Of a DNA stretch of 64,000 nt, positions 12,311-24,605 are shown piece by piece. The stretch lies in NCBI RefSeq assembly GCF_048544455.1, contig NC_133536.1, positions 27,592,152 through 27,656,151 of the forward strand, written 5' to 3'. A model generated the notes under the pieces. The model did no database searches, was not told the origin of the DNA, and was given only the letters and a program-made list of their open reading frames with translations. Positions within the stretch are counted from its first letter, which is position 1. Each line of letters opens with the position of its first letter. This DNA is from Silene latifolia (Eukaryota > Streptophyta > Magnoliopsida > Caryophyllales > Caryophyllaceae). A program made the position numbers and the translations under genes.

Positions 12311-12742
12311 GTGAGCCGTGGTCCAAAGAAGACAATTATCTTCCCTAATTTGACACATATTCAATTATCTTGCAGTTGGCATCTAGTAATTGACACATTA
12401 TCAATGGTACATTTTTCAAAATTAGAGGTTTTCGTGTTACGTCTTAATAACCTTGACAAGATGGTTTGGAATCAAGAAACTGTATTTTTGCCCTTTGAGC
12501 ATGTGAAGCGCATCGAGTTGCATACGGGTATGCTTGTCAATCAATTTGGCGAAGAAATGTTGAATCTAGTGACATTGTTGCTAAGAAGTGCTAAGGTTTT
12601 GGAGAAGCTCACTCTCTGTGGCCATCGTACTTATTATAATTACCTGAACAAACCACAATTTTACCAAACTTTATTTAAGTGTGTTGAGGCTACATCGCGA
12701 TGTCAAGTCGAACTCTTAGGAGAATACGAGCTGACCACCTAA
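12311..12742 (+). pseudogene. F-box/FBD-LRR gene, 3' fragment
   Basis: The 143-codon frame matches the C-terminal third of the other F-box genes here. It has a KKTIIFPNLTH start, the FEHVKRIELH repeat, LLLRSAKVLEKLTL, and a final CVEATSRCQVELLGEYEL of FBD type. The F-box and the first LRRs are missing because the copia LTR abuts its left side. The lost 5' part may lie on the far side of the nested elements, outside the window. Confidence 0.8.
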
Positions 12743-13805
12743 TTCTCGAATTGAAGACTTGGTTCTTTTAATTTTTAGGGTTATACGTTTTTGTTTCTGC
12801 TTCTTTTTTAGGATTTGTCTTACTCCAACCTGATTGTGGTGTCTTTTTATACGCTTTTACTTAAATTGTTGTGTGTAGTTTCCGTATTATTTATAGCTCC
12901 GCCCTATTACTCATGCCTTACAAGCCGTTGCTCAAATGAATGTGAGGTGCGAAAAGCGAGCCTTTTCTTTATCGCGATTTAGTGAACACCAACTTACATC
13001 GCTCCAACCTGGTTGCGTTTCCCGTTGTTTTTTTTTTGGGTGTCTATTAGAATGTTTACTTAGAGGTCATATGTTTTTCTCAAGAGGACGTCAATGTTTA
13101 CGAGCAAGGTTTAGTCGTCAATGTTGTTTAGTCGTCAATGTTTACGAGCAATGTTTAACGATGTTCTCTATTTATTTCACTTTAAAATTGCATATTGTTA
13201 TTTAAATTGTCCAAGTTTTATCAACCGTTGTCTATTTATTTAGCAGTTGAGGTTGATAAGATTCGATTAACATGGATGTTGGTTTCACAATACCATGGAA
13301 TAAATCATCGCTTCACCCTTGCTCATACGACATATCCAAAGGCCGATCCAATTAAATTTGACAAATATCACATCGTGTCTTATTTGTATTCGTATTGGTG
13401 TCACATGTAAACGACTAAACGAGTCACAAGGCTTCTAACCCAAACCCGATCCATACTTAGTTTGGCCCGTTATTCCTAATTATTTGATTATTTTACAGGG
13501 GTGGATCCAAGAATTAAATCTATAGTGGGCTAATAAAAAAAATGTTTGCCTGTAAAAAAATCGGAGAAATCGTACGGATGGGAAAAGAGGGGAAAAAGTT
13601 AGACATTTTGTTGAAAAGAGCACTTAGAAAGTATTGAAACATGACCTTTAATATCATGAACCATTTTATTTTTTATGGTAGATATATTATAAACCTTTCT
13701 ATTATAATCTAGCTAACCAATTACGACAGATATTTCGGATGCTCATCTCATAATTAAACATATACTCCCTACGTCTTCATTATTTATAACCTCGATTAAA
13801 TAATA
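12743..13805. other. intergenic, no feature seen
   Basis: About 1 kb downstream of the F-box fragment holds only short frames without recognisable domains. I see no terminal repeats. Confidence 0.5.
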
Positions 13806-14133
13806 CTCCCTCCTATTCTAGATAAACCTCCCTATTCATGGGGGGCACTAGAATTAAGGAGATGGATTAAAATAAGGTAAAGTATTGTAGTGGGGTTTGG
13901 TAATTGGAGAGAGGGAAGATATTGTGGAGTATTATTGTGGGTGAGGTGATTAAAATAATTATTGTTGTGGGGTAAGTTGATTAAAATAAGTATTGTTGTG
14001 GGGTGAGGTGGGGTATTATTGTGGGATAAGGTGATTAAAATAAGTATAAAACTTTACTAAATAAGGAAATAAGGAAGTTATTGTGAATAGATGAAAAAAG
14101 AAAAGAGGGAAGTTTATGTAGAATAGGAGGGAG
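13806..14133. mobile_element. Stowaway-type MITE (328 bp)
   Basis: The ends are CTCCCTCCTATTCTA and its inverted complement TAGAATAGGAGGGAG, flanked by TA on both sides. The TA duplication and CTCCCTCC tips are typical of Stowaway (Tc1/mariner) MITEs. Confidence 0.85.
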
Positions 14134-14451
14134 TACCATATAAAAATTAAAAGAGGTAAATATATGATTGAGACTAAGAGTACAAAATACAAAGTACTTT
14201 AAATAATGGTAGTCGTAAATAATAAACAAATAATTGAGAAAGAGGAGTACTCATATAAACAAAGGAGTATTTAAATAGTGGTAGTTGTAACTTGTAAACA
14301 TCAAAAAAAGAGTACTCATATAAACAAAGGAGAATCAAAACATCATCACCCATCCACCATTACCAATTGTTCTACTAAGAGCTCATTGAATAAGGTCACA
14401 ACTAAAACGTTTTTATCAAATATTTACATTGGGCTTGAGCCCATATAGCCC

Positions 14452-14640
14452 CTGTTTTTTTTGGAAGGAAAGAACATAGATAAATAAATAAAAGAGTTAG
14501 ATTACATCAAGGGGGCGGGTCGGGGAAAAGAGGCGCGCAGGCCAAAACAAAGTCAGTAGTACAAAGATCAACAACAAAAGGAGGGGCAAATGCCCACTCA
14601 AAACAGCCTAGTGCGGGGCTAACGTCATGGACGTAGCTCC
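14452..14640 (-). mobile_element. LINE 3' tail, 5'-truncated
   Basis: A T-run (poly(A) on the minus strand) is followed by a segment resembling the 3' end of the LINE at 33081-33460: ATTACATCAAGGGGG, then a GGGTCGGG stretch, then an ACAAAGTC block. Only the extreme 3' end is left. Confidence 0.6.
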
Positions 14641-14741
14641 TGTTATTTTATCAATATTTAGCACGTAGCTCTCCATAAAACCCTAATGACCAATTGACCA
14701 TGCCGTCCGAAATCATAGATCGATCGTGACAATCATCAACA

Positions 14742-15928
14742 ATGGAACAAAACCCTAATGACAAATCAATCGTCCAAAATCATAGATCGATCTCTCTACC
14801 TTGTGACATCATTAATGAAATTATCTCCCTCTCAAAACTTCCTGAAAACATCTTGACTGTTTACGACTCTACTTTCTCCATCGATCTTTCCTCAGAGCAC
14901 CATACGTACAATGTTACCGAGTTTTGGAAAATCCTTGATAAACTCTTCACCATATTCACCACACCCTCTACCAACACTTTTCGTATTCATCTTCACGAGA
15001 CCCTTTTTGAAGAACCTTGTATAATAAGGCCTATCTTAGATTCATGGGCTCGTCGACTACGTGCTCGTAATTTCCAACACGTCGAATTTAAATCATATGG
15101 TACTCGTTGTCTCCATGGTGAAAAGGTGTTCTCACCAAGCATTTTTCAAATTCATTCGTTGGTATCACTTAACTTGGATTATATTTATTTTCACGAGTTC
15201 GATCAATTCGTTTCGCATCCAATAAATCTTCCAAATTTGAAGAAGGTAAAACTAGGTGTGGTTGATTATGGAGTATTGGAATGGCTATTAAACTGTTGCC
15301 CATTAATCGAAGACTTGTCCTTCCGTATTGAAACAACTCCAGCGAGTAACAAAGGCCCGTCCATAACGAGTAAGAATTTAAAGCGTTTATGTATAACTCA
15401 TTTTCTCGCTATGTCTCCTCGTGATTTTATTGAGATTATTATTGATGCACCAACATTGGTCGTTCAACTACGAGACTCTACAATAGTACTACCAAGATGA
15501 TCTTCCCTAGTTGGACTCATCTTACATTACATTTGGGTTACGAAATATTTAAAGCAACATTTGAACAACAAATGCTGCATTGTCCCAATTTAGAGAATCT
15601 AGTGTTACAATTTTATGGAACAAATTTTTATGATTTTATTTGGGATCCTGAAGCTAAATTTGGGCTAGTCGAACATGTGAAGCACTTGGAGTTGCGTATG
15701 TATGTTGTTCAAATCGACCAACGAACGTTGAATCTTGTGAAATGGTTGCTAGGAAGTGCACCGGTTTTGGAGAAGCTCATTCTCTTTGCAAATCAATCGT
15801 ATAGTGATGATAAGTCCAAAGCTCAATTTCAACAAGGATTAATAGAGTTTGCAGAGGATTCTTCGCGTTGTCAAATCGAATTCTTAGGAGCTTTTAATAA
15901 GCAAGAAGCTAGACTGCGATGGGCCTAA
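14742..15928 (+). pseudogene. F-box/FBD-LRR gene with frameshift and internal deletion
   Basis: The ATG opens MEQNPND, then an F-box (about residues 20-55, SLPCDIINEIISLS) and the WARRLRARNFQHVEF segment. LRR-like units follow (LPNLKKVKLGV, CCPLIEDLSFRI). The first frame ends at 15500. The second starts at 15497 with IFPSWTHLTL and continues to FAEDSSRCQIEFLGAF. Compared with the copy at 22426, roughly 35 residues around the junction are missing and the frame is shifted. F-box proteins of this type normally act as substrate adaptors of SCF ubiquitin ligases. This copy would not make a full-length protein. Confidence 0.8.
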
Positions 15929-17071
15929 TGCTCCTTGTAAGTCTTCAAGAATACTCCAAGAATCAGAAGTAGAAATCCATTTTAGTAAGTACTCGTATAT
16001 TTTTTTTAGGTTCAATTAGTTTTTACTTATAACTGTTTTAAGTTATAACTAGTTTTGAAACCCGTGAAAAAATCACGGGTCCTATACAATTTCCTTTTTT
16101 TTATTAATACTACTTGTATAAAATATATTTTGATTTGAAAACATTGCAGACGATAAAATAGGATGTAAATAATGAGATTGAACATACTAACACGGTAATA
16201 TAAACAATAATAATAATATGAGATTAGTGGGGAATAGAGGCATTGTATTTGTCGTTAAAATGTGGGTCTTTGTAAAAGATACAAAAAAAAATCTAATCAT
16301 GAGTAACTCTTATTCTCCTCTATTAACAACCTAGTAAATTAATGGGATTTAGGCATTTAATAGAGAGTTTTTTTTAATGTATATGTTGAACGGATGACGC
16401 TGCTCATTGCTCTGATGATTCATGATTTATGTTAACTCGTAAATTCAGTAATGATTTGCATTCTCAATTCAGCATACTCAAATTAAATAGTCTAATTACA
16501 TGTATATAGACATAAGTTGTTTATATAGAAATCAATGATTAATACTTATACATGGGTTATGTATTATGTAACTTCAAAATATTGGTGGTCCGGAGATTGA
16601 GGAGTTTCTTAACCGTCAATTTACCAACGGCGGTCAAGTTTTTCTCCTTCAATAGCTAAAAGAAAAATAGCCCAACAAAGTGAATGAAGTAAGACTAATA
16701 TAGTAATTGAATACATTGAATACATGTGTCTCCATTTCAAATTTAATTATCATTTGATGGTTTTTTTTCTCATGTAAGAATTATCCGTCAATGTTGTGTC
16801 GATACTCTCACTACAACTAAAAGGCCAAGAATAACTAATAGGCTAAAACCTTAGCATAATTATTGGAACAAAAATAGATAGGCTAATATCAATTAAAATG
16901 AACGACATAAAAATACATCCTCAATATGGTGATTACTCCATTCAGCTTCATATTTGATCATCCATATGAACACATCCTCCAACATCAACTATCGTGTTAA
17001 CTGATATTGAACTAATATCTTAAATAAAAAAATTGATAATTCTTAAATTGTGTTCTGTACTCACCGATTGC

Positions 17072-17577
17072 CATGTATTAATAATTAAAATAGGAAAATC
17101 TCCCAAAAAAAAAGAAATTCCAAGAAAAAAAATGAGAAACGTCATGCTACCTATTAAAAAATCCACATATTTGTCGACTGTCATTTGCACGTATTGATCT
17201 CCAAGTATGTCATGCTCCTGAAAATTCAATCAATTGTACAAATTAGTATTATGCCAAAATCAATTGTACATGAAATACAAAATTGTATAAGATATACCGA
17301 GTATATGTAAAATATTATCAAATGAGTTTTGTATTAATAATTAAAATACGAAAATCTCCCAAAAAAAATTCCAAGGAAAAAAAATGAGAAACATCATCCT
17401 CTTTAAAAAATCCACATACTTGTCGATTGTCATTTGCACGTATTGATCTCCAAGTATGCCATGCTGCTGAAAATTCAATCAATTGTACAAATTAGTATTA
17501 TGCCAAAATCAATTGTACATGAAATACAAAATTGCATAAGATATACCGAGTATATTTAAAATATTATCAAATGAGTT
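17072..17577. repeat. two tandem units of about 250-258 bp
   Basis: The unit starting TGTATTAATAATTAAAATA at 17072 is repeated from 17330 with scattered mismatches and short indels in A-runs. It lies inside the Helitron candidate. Confidence 0.8.
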
Positions 17578-17833
17578 TGACCAATATAGTAAAATCTTAT
17601 CATGGAAAAGAGAACATGAGAAAAACGAATTAGTTGTAGGTTGATAAAAAATTATAATAAAAATGCATGTCTATTGTTGTGCTCATGGAATAAACATTAT
17701 CATCTCAAAAAAAAAAGGACTGTAGTAATTAAGAAGTCATAATATCATCAAAAGTTTTAAGGTAAACTAAAAATATGAATCATTATAAAGAAACTTGAGA
17801 AATGAGTTATGGAGAAAGAAGATGAAAAGTATG

Positions 17834-18474
17834 TGTTCCGGGTGTAATTTCCCCGCAGACGGTGCCAATTGTTCCGGGTGTAATTTCGGAGCAGTGTTTT
17901 GTGACCACGTAAGCTTGTTGAAATGATGTCGTTGCTTGACTCTTCCTTTCGCTCTCTCCTGTAAAGATGAACAAACTGAGGACTCGGCTTGGTACCGAGC
18001 GTACTCACTCCGATGCTCAAGTCAGTAAACTTAAAAGAGATAAGTTGTATGTTACTTAGCAAAGTATATATTGTAGAGAGATAAGGGAGTTTATACCAAT
18101 TTGTGAGATGTTTAGGTTATATTTCGGATGAATTATGGATCCTTTTCTCAATGAGAATTGAGGAGTATTTATAGACTTTCACCTTTTGTCACATAGTGGC
18201 CAAGTGGCCAAGTGGCAGAGCAGGTGGAAAGACTGTTCTACCCTCGGCCGAGGGACCCATGGCAGGCCGGCTGGCCTGGTTGACTCCATGCCGAGGGGAC
18301 TGGATGTGAGTACGCGGATGTGCCTCCCGGCTGGATAGTTGCCTAGCCGAGACCCAAGTGACAGGCCGACAGGCTGCGTCGGTTAGGTTGTCCAATACGT
18401 TGACTTGCTGTCCTTTGGCTTTGACCTTGCTCAATGTGTTGACCCGGTCAGCGGGTGCAGAATATGCCCCATCA
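17834..18474 (-). mobile_element. recombined gypsy LTR remnant with primer site
   Basis: A full-length LTR (17870-18474, plus-strand ends TGTTCCGGG and CCCATCA) is followed on the minus strand by a primer site TGGCACCGTCTGCGGGGA (17867-17850). Directly after that comes a second copy of the LTR's last 16-17 bp (17834-17849). A 5-bp duplication GTATG flanks the whole (17829-17833 and 18475-18479). This is an element whose interior was deleted from just inside the primer site to near the tip of the other LTR. The short GC-rich frame at 18189-18434 is LTR sequence. Confidence 0.75.
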
Positions 18475-19186
18475 GTATGGTTAAATGCTTGTGGTGAATT
18501 GAATAAAGTATTGAAGTGGAAGAAGATAAAAAGTTTTCTTTAATTTTTTCTAATATTGTAATTGTAAGAATAAATATTAGGGGACATAAAAGAAAATAAT
18601 TATGATGATGAGACTTGTAATATGACTTCTTGAAATCATGTTGTTATATCACATGTCATTTAAAAATGTACTCAATGTTAGTCTTTTTATACTATTTATT
18701 ATATAGATTTTAAAGAAATAAATAAATGTATACTTTAATTTTATGAGCTGTGTTAATATGAAAAAATTTAACCGATTCACTAACATCTATGTTCTCTTCC
18801 AAAATTTTCAATTAAAATGTGAAATATAATTGTAAATTATGAAACTTTTATGTGGATTTTGGTAAGTTACATCTTTTTTTGGTTTTTTAGCTTATCAAAT
18901 CATAAATATATACATTTAATTTAAGAATATTAATGATGTCTTTTGATTTTCTTTATTTTTATGTTACACAATATGTAAAGACATTTTTGTAAGGACTTTT
19001 AGTAATCATTCATTTTTTTATAAGAATTATATCAAATAACCAATAATCTAATAATAATTAATAAATAATTAAATAATCAATAAAAATTAATAGAAATTAA
19101 TGGGATATAAAATACTAAATGGTAATTCCATGTGAAATTAAATTAAATGCTTTAATCTAACATGTTAACTATATTGTATAGATATA

Positions 19187-19432
19187 CTTAAGTATTTACA
19201 GAATTTATTTGTAAATTACTTAAATTATATAAATATTTTCTTATCCATATATTTTATATTTTCCAAAACCTTACCCTTTACGTGAAATAATTTTATGAAC
19301 TAAATACACGGTATTATTACCCTTTTAAAATTCTATTATTAGTGTTTAATTTCACTTAAGTATTTACAGAATTTGTTTATAAATTACTTAAATTAAATAA
19401 ATATTTTATTTTCCATATATTTTATATTTTCC
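19187..19432. repeat. two direct copies of an AT-rich 79-bp unit
   Basis: The segment beginning ACTTAAGTATTTACAGAATT at 19187 recurs at 19354 with few changes, both copies ending TATTTTATATTTTCC. Confidence 0.75.
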
Positions 19433-20299
19433 TAAGAAAATATTTTATATGATCTTTATTACTCAATTGTCGATTAAGTAGCTCCATAAAACATCTTCTA
19501 TATACAAAAAAGTTATAGTAACAACAATAGTGAATTAATGCCTTTAAAAAAAAATGAATTAGTGATAATACAAATTTTTTTTTTCAACTTCATTTATTCA
19601 TCTTCGTTCTTAATTTCTTATGTATTCAGTTTCTTTTTTTTTTCGAATACATATAATACTACTCCATATGAAATATGGATGATTTTTAAAAGTAAATAAG
19701 TATTTTAAAGCTAATGGAATATGGATGATTTTTAAAGGAAATAAGTATTTTAAATTAATGCAATATAATAATTAATTGGATAATCCATGTCATATTAGTT
19801 TGCCAAGTCACATTGTTACGTGGCTTTTTTTCATCCCATGTGGCATTGTCTACGTGGCATTTTTAGTCTAGCCTTTTAATAGTATTTATAGATAAATGTG
19901 TGGTATGTCATCACTTCCCAAACAGTTGTAAACAAGAATTTGTTTTCGAAGTTTTGGGTTATGTAACTTAGCGATCTAAACATATTGGTCGTTTTAATTT
20001 TTTTTAGGCTAGCTAATTCAAGACATTATATATAGCTATTGGCATATAGCTTAATTAATGATATTCATATTAAGATAAAATTAGTCTTTTTCTATGTTTC
20101 TAAGTTATCTGATCTTTACAAGCTGGCTCCTTAGACTATGTAGCTAATAGCATATAGCTAATGGCATTCAGGTCATTTGCTTACTTTTGGTTGTACAATA
20201 TATTTAAAACTAGCTACAACCAATAAGGTGTCGTCCCACCCTCAATCGACACCTTATGTTTTGATTATATTACGTTAGCTACTATGATGATCGTCCCTT

Positions 20300-20463
20300 G
20301 TTGCTGGCCTATCATCAACATATGGCCTCGTCGACTATGTGCTTGTATCATCAATATTCAACACTTGATAATTAACGAGCCTAAATTTTGTCAATTAGTT
20401 GATCGAGTGTAGTGTGTACCAAGCATTAACCCTCTATGTATATTCGAATGAATTATCATATAC
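20300..20463 (+). pseudogene. F-box gene relic
   Basis: The stretch from TTGCTGGCCTATCATCAACA to the CGAATGAATTATCAT segment aligns by eye with 31530-31660 of the F-box gene at 31273, that is, the WAKRLRACNIRQF region. No open frame remains. Confidence 0.6.
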
Positions 20464-20636
20464 GGAGTATACATCTACAAATTGTTGAACGAAATCCTTT
20501 CCGGTGGATTTTCATTTTGTAAAAGAAAACCCATGGGTGATGGGTCATGGGTGGAGAACATGATGCATTTAGGCTTCTATAACTAAATTAAATGTAACTC
20601 CTAAAGACATTATTGAATGAACTCCAAAAAGATTTT

Positions 20637-21189
20637 GGGATATTCTACATGGTACCTCTTAATTTTTAGACTTTTTACGTGGTACCCCTATACTTTTTAA
20701 AACATACATGGTACCCCTAATTGTTGTCATTATCACTAAGTGCACCCCTAAACTTTATTTTCCGTCAATTAAACTCAATTTTAGGCATTAAGTGATAACT
20801 TGGACGCGTAACCAAGTTTGTTATTTATTATACCATGACATATGGACTCTATTAGGCTCAATATCCATCTCGATCCTAATATTTATTGATATATATGGGC
20901 TAAAAAAATTTTAACGAAAAATTTATTGATCCCACGCCAAATTATCACGTCCAAAGATGGATATTTGAGCCTAATAGAGTCCTTATGTCATGAGATGATA
21001 AATGAGAAGCTTGGTTACGCGTCCAAGTAATCACGTAACGCCTAAAACTGAGTTTAATTGACGGAAAATAAAGTTTAGGGGTACACTTAGTCATAATGAC
21101 AATAATTAGGGGTACCATGTATGTTTTAAAAAGTGTAGGGGTACCATGTAGAAAGTCAAAAAATTGAGGGGTACCATATAGAATATCCC
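20637..21189. mobile_element. Mutator-type MITE with long TIRs (553 bp)
   Basis: It has terminal inverted repeats of roughly 200 bp, starting GGGATATTCTACATGGTACC and ending in the near-complement ATAGAATATCCC. It is flanked by a perfect 9-bp duplication AAAGATTTT (20628-20636 and 21190-21198). No coding sequence. Long TIRs plus a 9-bp duplication indicate the Mutator superfamily. Confidence 0.85.
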
Positions 21190-21317
21190 AAAGATTTTTT
21201 TGGCCGTATTGGTAATTGTGATTATGGAGAAGATTATTATTTTTTTAATTTTTCTTTTTTAAAAAAACTGTCTCCACTTTTATTGAAATAATGTCAAGAT
21301 TTACAAGAAATTAGTGG

Positions 21318-21369
21318 GTAATAATAATAATAATAATAATTATTATTATTATTATTATTATTATTATTG
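21318..21369. repeat. AAT/ATT microsatellite, self-complementary
   Basis: About eight TAA units run straight into about nine TTA units, so the tract can fold on itself. Confidence 0.85.
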
Positions 21370-21973
21370 TTATTTTTATTATTATTATTATTTTGAAAAC
21401 TCATGAAATTTTCTATAAATTAACGTAAGGTAGATGGAGAATATTAAGGTAAGTAAAGTACTAGAAATATTTATTTATAAAAATAAGATAAAATATAAGA
21501 TATTGTATCTACTAGAAGTATATAATTATGGTGCTCATGCATTCATATTGACCAAACAACCAATCGATAAATCAATACAAGAAAGAACTTGTATGCAATT
21601 TGTAGTAACAACTCCAATTCATGGACTATACAACCAGATGTATTTGTTGTACGGTGTAGAACCTGAGCTTTGTGTCAAAGTATCCGAGCTTTATATTAAA
21701 GAATATGAGCTTTATTAGAAAGTATTGACTTCATTCATTTACACATTAAAAACATGAAATTTAAATTAGCTCAGAAAGAATACATATAAGCTCGAATTCT
21801 TATACTTGGTTGTACCATGCTTATGGTACAACTGGATGTATAATCCTATTTGTGTAACAACTCCAGGTCTCAAAGCCTCAAATCTCCGAACATTCACCAA
21901 AAAAGTAGTACGGAGTATAAGATATTGTATCTACGAACATTCAACAAAGGTGAAAAAACCCTAAACGCAAAGC

Positions 21974-22110
21974 AATGGTCAATTCGATTTCCAACCTCAA
22001 GTTGCTTGAACTCCGTGATGATGTAACGACCAAGTTCTTCAATAGTTCTTCCCTAATTTGACACATCTTACATTATATGTGAGTTCCTATGTTTTTTCAA
22101 CCAACCAATT
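21974..22110 (+). pseudogene. F-box gene relic
   Basis: The sequence around TCAATTCGATTTCCAACC and TTCCCTAATTTGACACATC resembles the region before and at the KKTIFPNLTHL motif of the F-box family (compare 32427-32530). It is interrupted by deletions and merges into unrelated sequence after 22110. Confidence 0.55.
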
Positions 22111-22425
22111 GGTATCTATCTTAAACTGAATATATCCGTCTTAAAAATAAAATGGATCAAGTAATATATCACTTGTGTAGATGAGACAAATATTTTGTTA
22201 TTAGGCCTTAGGTATTTAACTTTTGTCCATCTTACATATTTGACCTCTATTTTTCTAAGTCCCTATTAAACAAGAATTTGTGTTTATACAAAATACTCAT
22301 TGTTTTAGATAATAAACTTAAGCTTAATACTCCATAAACCCTATTTACCCTAATGAGTAAAGACCATGCCGTTACTATATATGAGATCCAGGGTTCATTT
22401 CTTGTAAATAACACATTTATCGACA

Positions 22426-23719
22426 ATGGAACAAAACCCTAGTAGCCAATTATCAATCGTACCGCATCATAGATCGACCCCTCTAAGTGCTCTACCCGGT
22501 GACATCTTTCATAAAATTATCTCCCTCCTAAACTTTCCTCAAAGCTCCATCTTCACTATTTCCGACACCACGTTCAACGTTGATATTGTCGAACCTGTTA
22601 CGTAGAAATGTTCCGAGTTTTGGAAAATTCTTGATAACATCTTTACCATATTCACCACACCCTCGATTAACACTTTTCGTATTCATCTTCACCATACCCA
22701 CTATGTAGGTCCTTGTGTAAGGCCAATCTTAGATTCATGGGCTCGTCGACTATGTGCTCGTAACTTCCAACACATCTCGATTAAATCATATACGAGAACT
22801 AATTTACATTACAATGATTACATAGTATTCCCACCGGGCGTTTTTCAAATTCATTCGTTGGTATCTCTTGAGTCTTGAGTTGCATGATTTCGATATTCGT
22901 GAGTTCTATCAATTAGTTTCGCTTCCGATTATTATTCTTCCAAACCTGAAGAAACTTGTACTAGGTTTGGTTTATTATTCTATTTTGGAATGGCTAGTAA
23001 GTTGTTGCCTGTCAATTGAAGATTTGTCCTTTGTTATTAGAACTATGCATGACAACCGTCCGCTATCAATATCGAGTAAGAACTTAAAGCGATTAAGCAT
23101 AACTATATGGTCAATACGGAAGTTCGATTACATTCCCAACTTTGAGATTATTATTAATGTTCCAACATTGGAGCACTTGCACTATGATGCTACCTTTTTG
23201 TCAATGTGGATGTTCGATTTGATTCCCAACGTCAAGTCGGTTCAAGTCTTTGGTAATTCAACGATGGAGCTCTACGATAATCCTACCAAGAAGATTATCT
23301 TCCCTAGTTTTTTGACTCACCTTACATTAACTTTGAGCTCAGAAATATTTAAAGCAACATTTGAACAACAAATGCTGCATTGTCCCAATTTAGAGGTTCT
23401 TGAATTACGATTTTTTGAATGTTATATTTACGATTTTAATTGGGATCCTAAAGATATGTGTATGCTAGTCGAACATGTTAAGCGCTTGGAGTTGCGTATG
23501 CTTGTTGTTCAATTCAACCAACGAACATTAAATCTGGTGACATGGTTGCTAAGAAGCGCCCCGGTTTTGGAGAAGCTAATTCTCGATGCTGCACGTGGAC
23601 CGTATTATAGTTATGATATCTTGTCCAAAGCTCAATTTCGCAAAACTTTATTCGAGTGTGCAGAGGATTCTTCGGGTTGTCAAATCGAACTCATTGGTAA
23701 ATGGCATAAGCTTGATTGA
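22426..23719 (+). pseudogene. F-box/FBD-LRR gene with early stop and frameshift
   Basis: The ATG at 22426 opens MEQNPSSQ, then an F-box (ALPGDIFHKIISLLNFP). A TAG at codon 60 (22603-22605) stands where the related gene at 14742 has a tyrosine codon. The frame continues past it with the WARRLCARNFQHI segment, then shifts near 22865. The rest is open from 22868 to 23719 (283 codons). It shows LPNLKKLVLGL, CLSIEDLSFVI, FPSFLTHLTLTL, CPNLEVLELRF, LLRSAPVLEKLIL and a terminal SSGCQIELIG motif of the FBD domain. At the nucleotide level it is the closest relative of the 14742 copy in this window. It is non-functional as a full-length F-box protein. Confidence 0.85.
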
Positions 23720-24091
23720 GATGGGCCTAACCTAATGCTCTTTGTAAGTGTTCAAAGAATAAGTTTTTTTATTTATTTATATGGTAAATTAAATCTAAGA
23801 AATCGGATCTAGAATTCCATCATATAATAATATGTTTTTGAAGTTAGGAAATAGGAGTATGTTATTTAGCGACTTAAACATATTTCGGCCATGTTCTTTG
23901 GGAGCTTCATTCAATTTATTTCGGCTCTTCTATTCACAAATTAACTCTTAATTCAGTTTTGTTCATTTAGCTCTTTTTATCCGAAAAGAACGGGCCTTCG
24001 TTGTTATCGAAATAACAAAGCTTTTGGGATGTATGGCTTTTAGGTACGTAATTATTGTTGTTGAGTGTTAATCTGCTATATATAGTTGGGA

Positions 24092-24605
24092 CTAGGGGTG
24101 TTAATGAGACGAGACAGCTCGTAAGCAACTCGAGATCAGTTCGGTCAATACTCGACTCGTGTGAGTTTGGCTTGGGCTCGGGCTTGGCTCGAGAGCTTAA
24201 CGAATCAAGCCGAGCAAATAGGATGGCTAGACCCAAAAAGCTCGCGAGCATCTCGAACTCGTGTGATTACATAAAATATTCCTCATATTTTATAAAAATA
24301 TTTTATCATGATTATATCTTTGTATCACACATATCAAATGTCTCGCTGATTTGCCAAATATTTTTACATATAACTTTCGAACCTTGTTATTGAAAATATC
24401 GGAAGAAAAAAATAAACAATTTTATATAGGCTCGATTTGGGCTCGAGCTCGCGTTAAAGCCCAAACTTTATAACGAGCACATTTTTTTAAGCTCAGGTAA
24501 GCTCGAGATCGGCTCGAGCTCGAGTTTTGGTTCTTAAGCACAAGTGAACACGGCCAAGCTCAGGCTCAGGCTCGGCTCGGCTCGGCTCGGCTCATTAACA
24601 CCCCT
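24092..24605. mobile_element. hAT-type MITE (514 bp)
   Basis: The inverted ends are AGGGGTGTTAATGAG (left, two bases inside) and CTCATTAACACCCCT (right). The 8-bp AGTTGGGA occurs on both sides (24084-24091 and 24606-24613). The interior is rich in GCTCGAGCTCG-like words on both strands. An 8-bp duplication and this tip sequence fit the hAT superfamily. The short frames over it are not genes. Confidence 0.8.

Larger units (their letters stand above)
16049..19892 (-). mobile_element. non-autonomous Helitron candidate (3.84 kb)
   Basis: On the minus strand it begins with TCTATAAATACTATTAAAAG at 19892, followed by a CCACGT-type motif. It ends in CTAG at 16049, eight bases after a hairpin (16060-16080, ACCCGTGA/TCACGGGT). 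It lies between A and T, as Helitrons do, with no target duplication. There is no Rep or helicase coding. Inside are a recombined LTR remnant (17834-18474) and a 258-bp tandem duplication. The wide spacing of the two ends means they could belong to two neighbouring elements. Confidence 0.6.

Noticed and set aside
18189-18434. GC-rich 81-codon frame
   Set aside because: It lies wholly within the recombined LTR (17834-18474).
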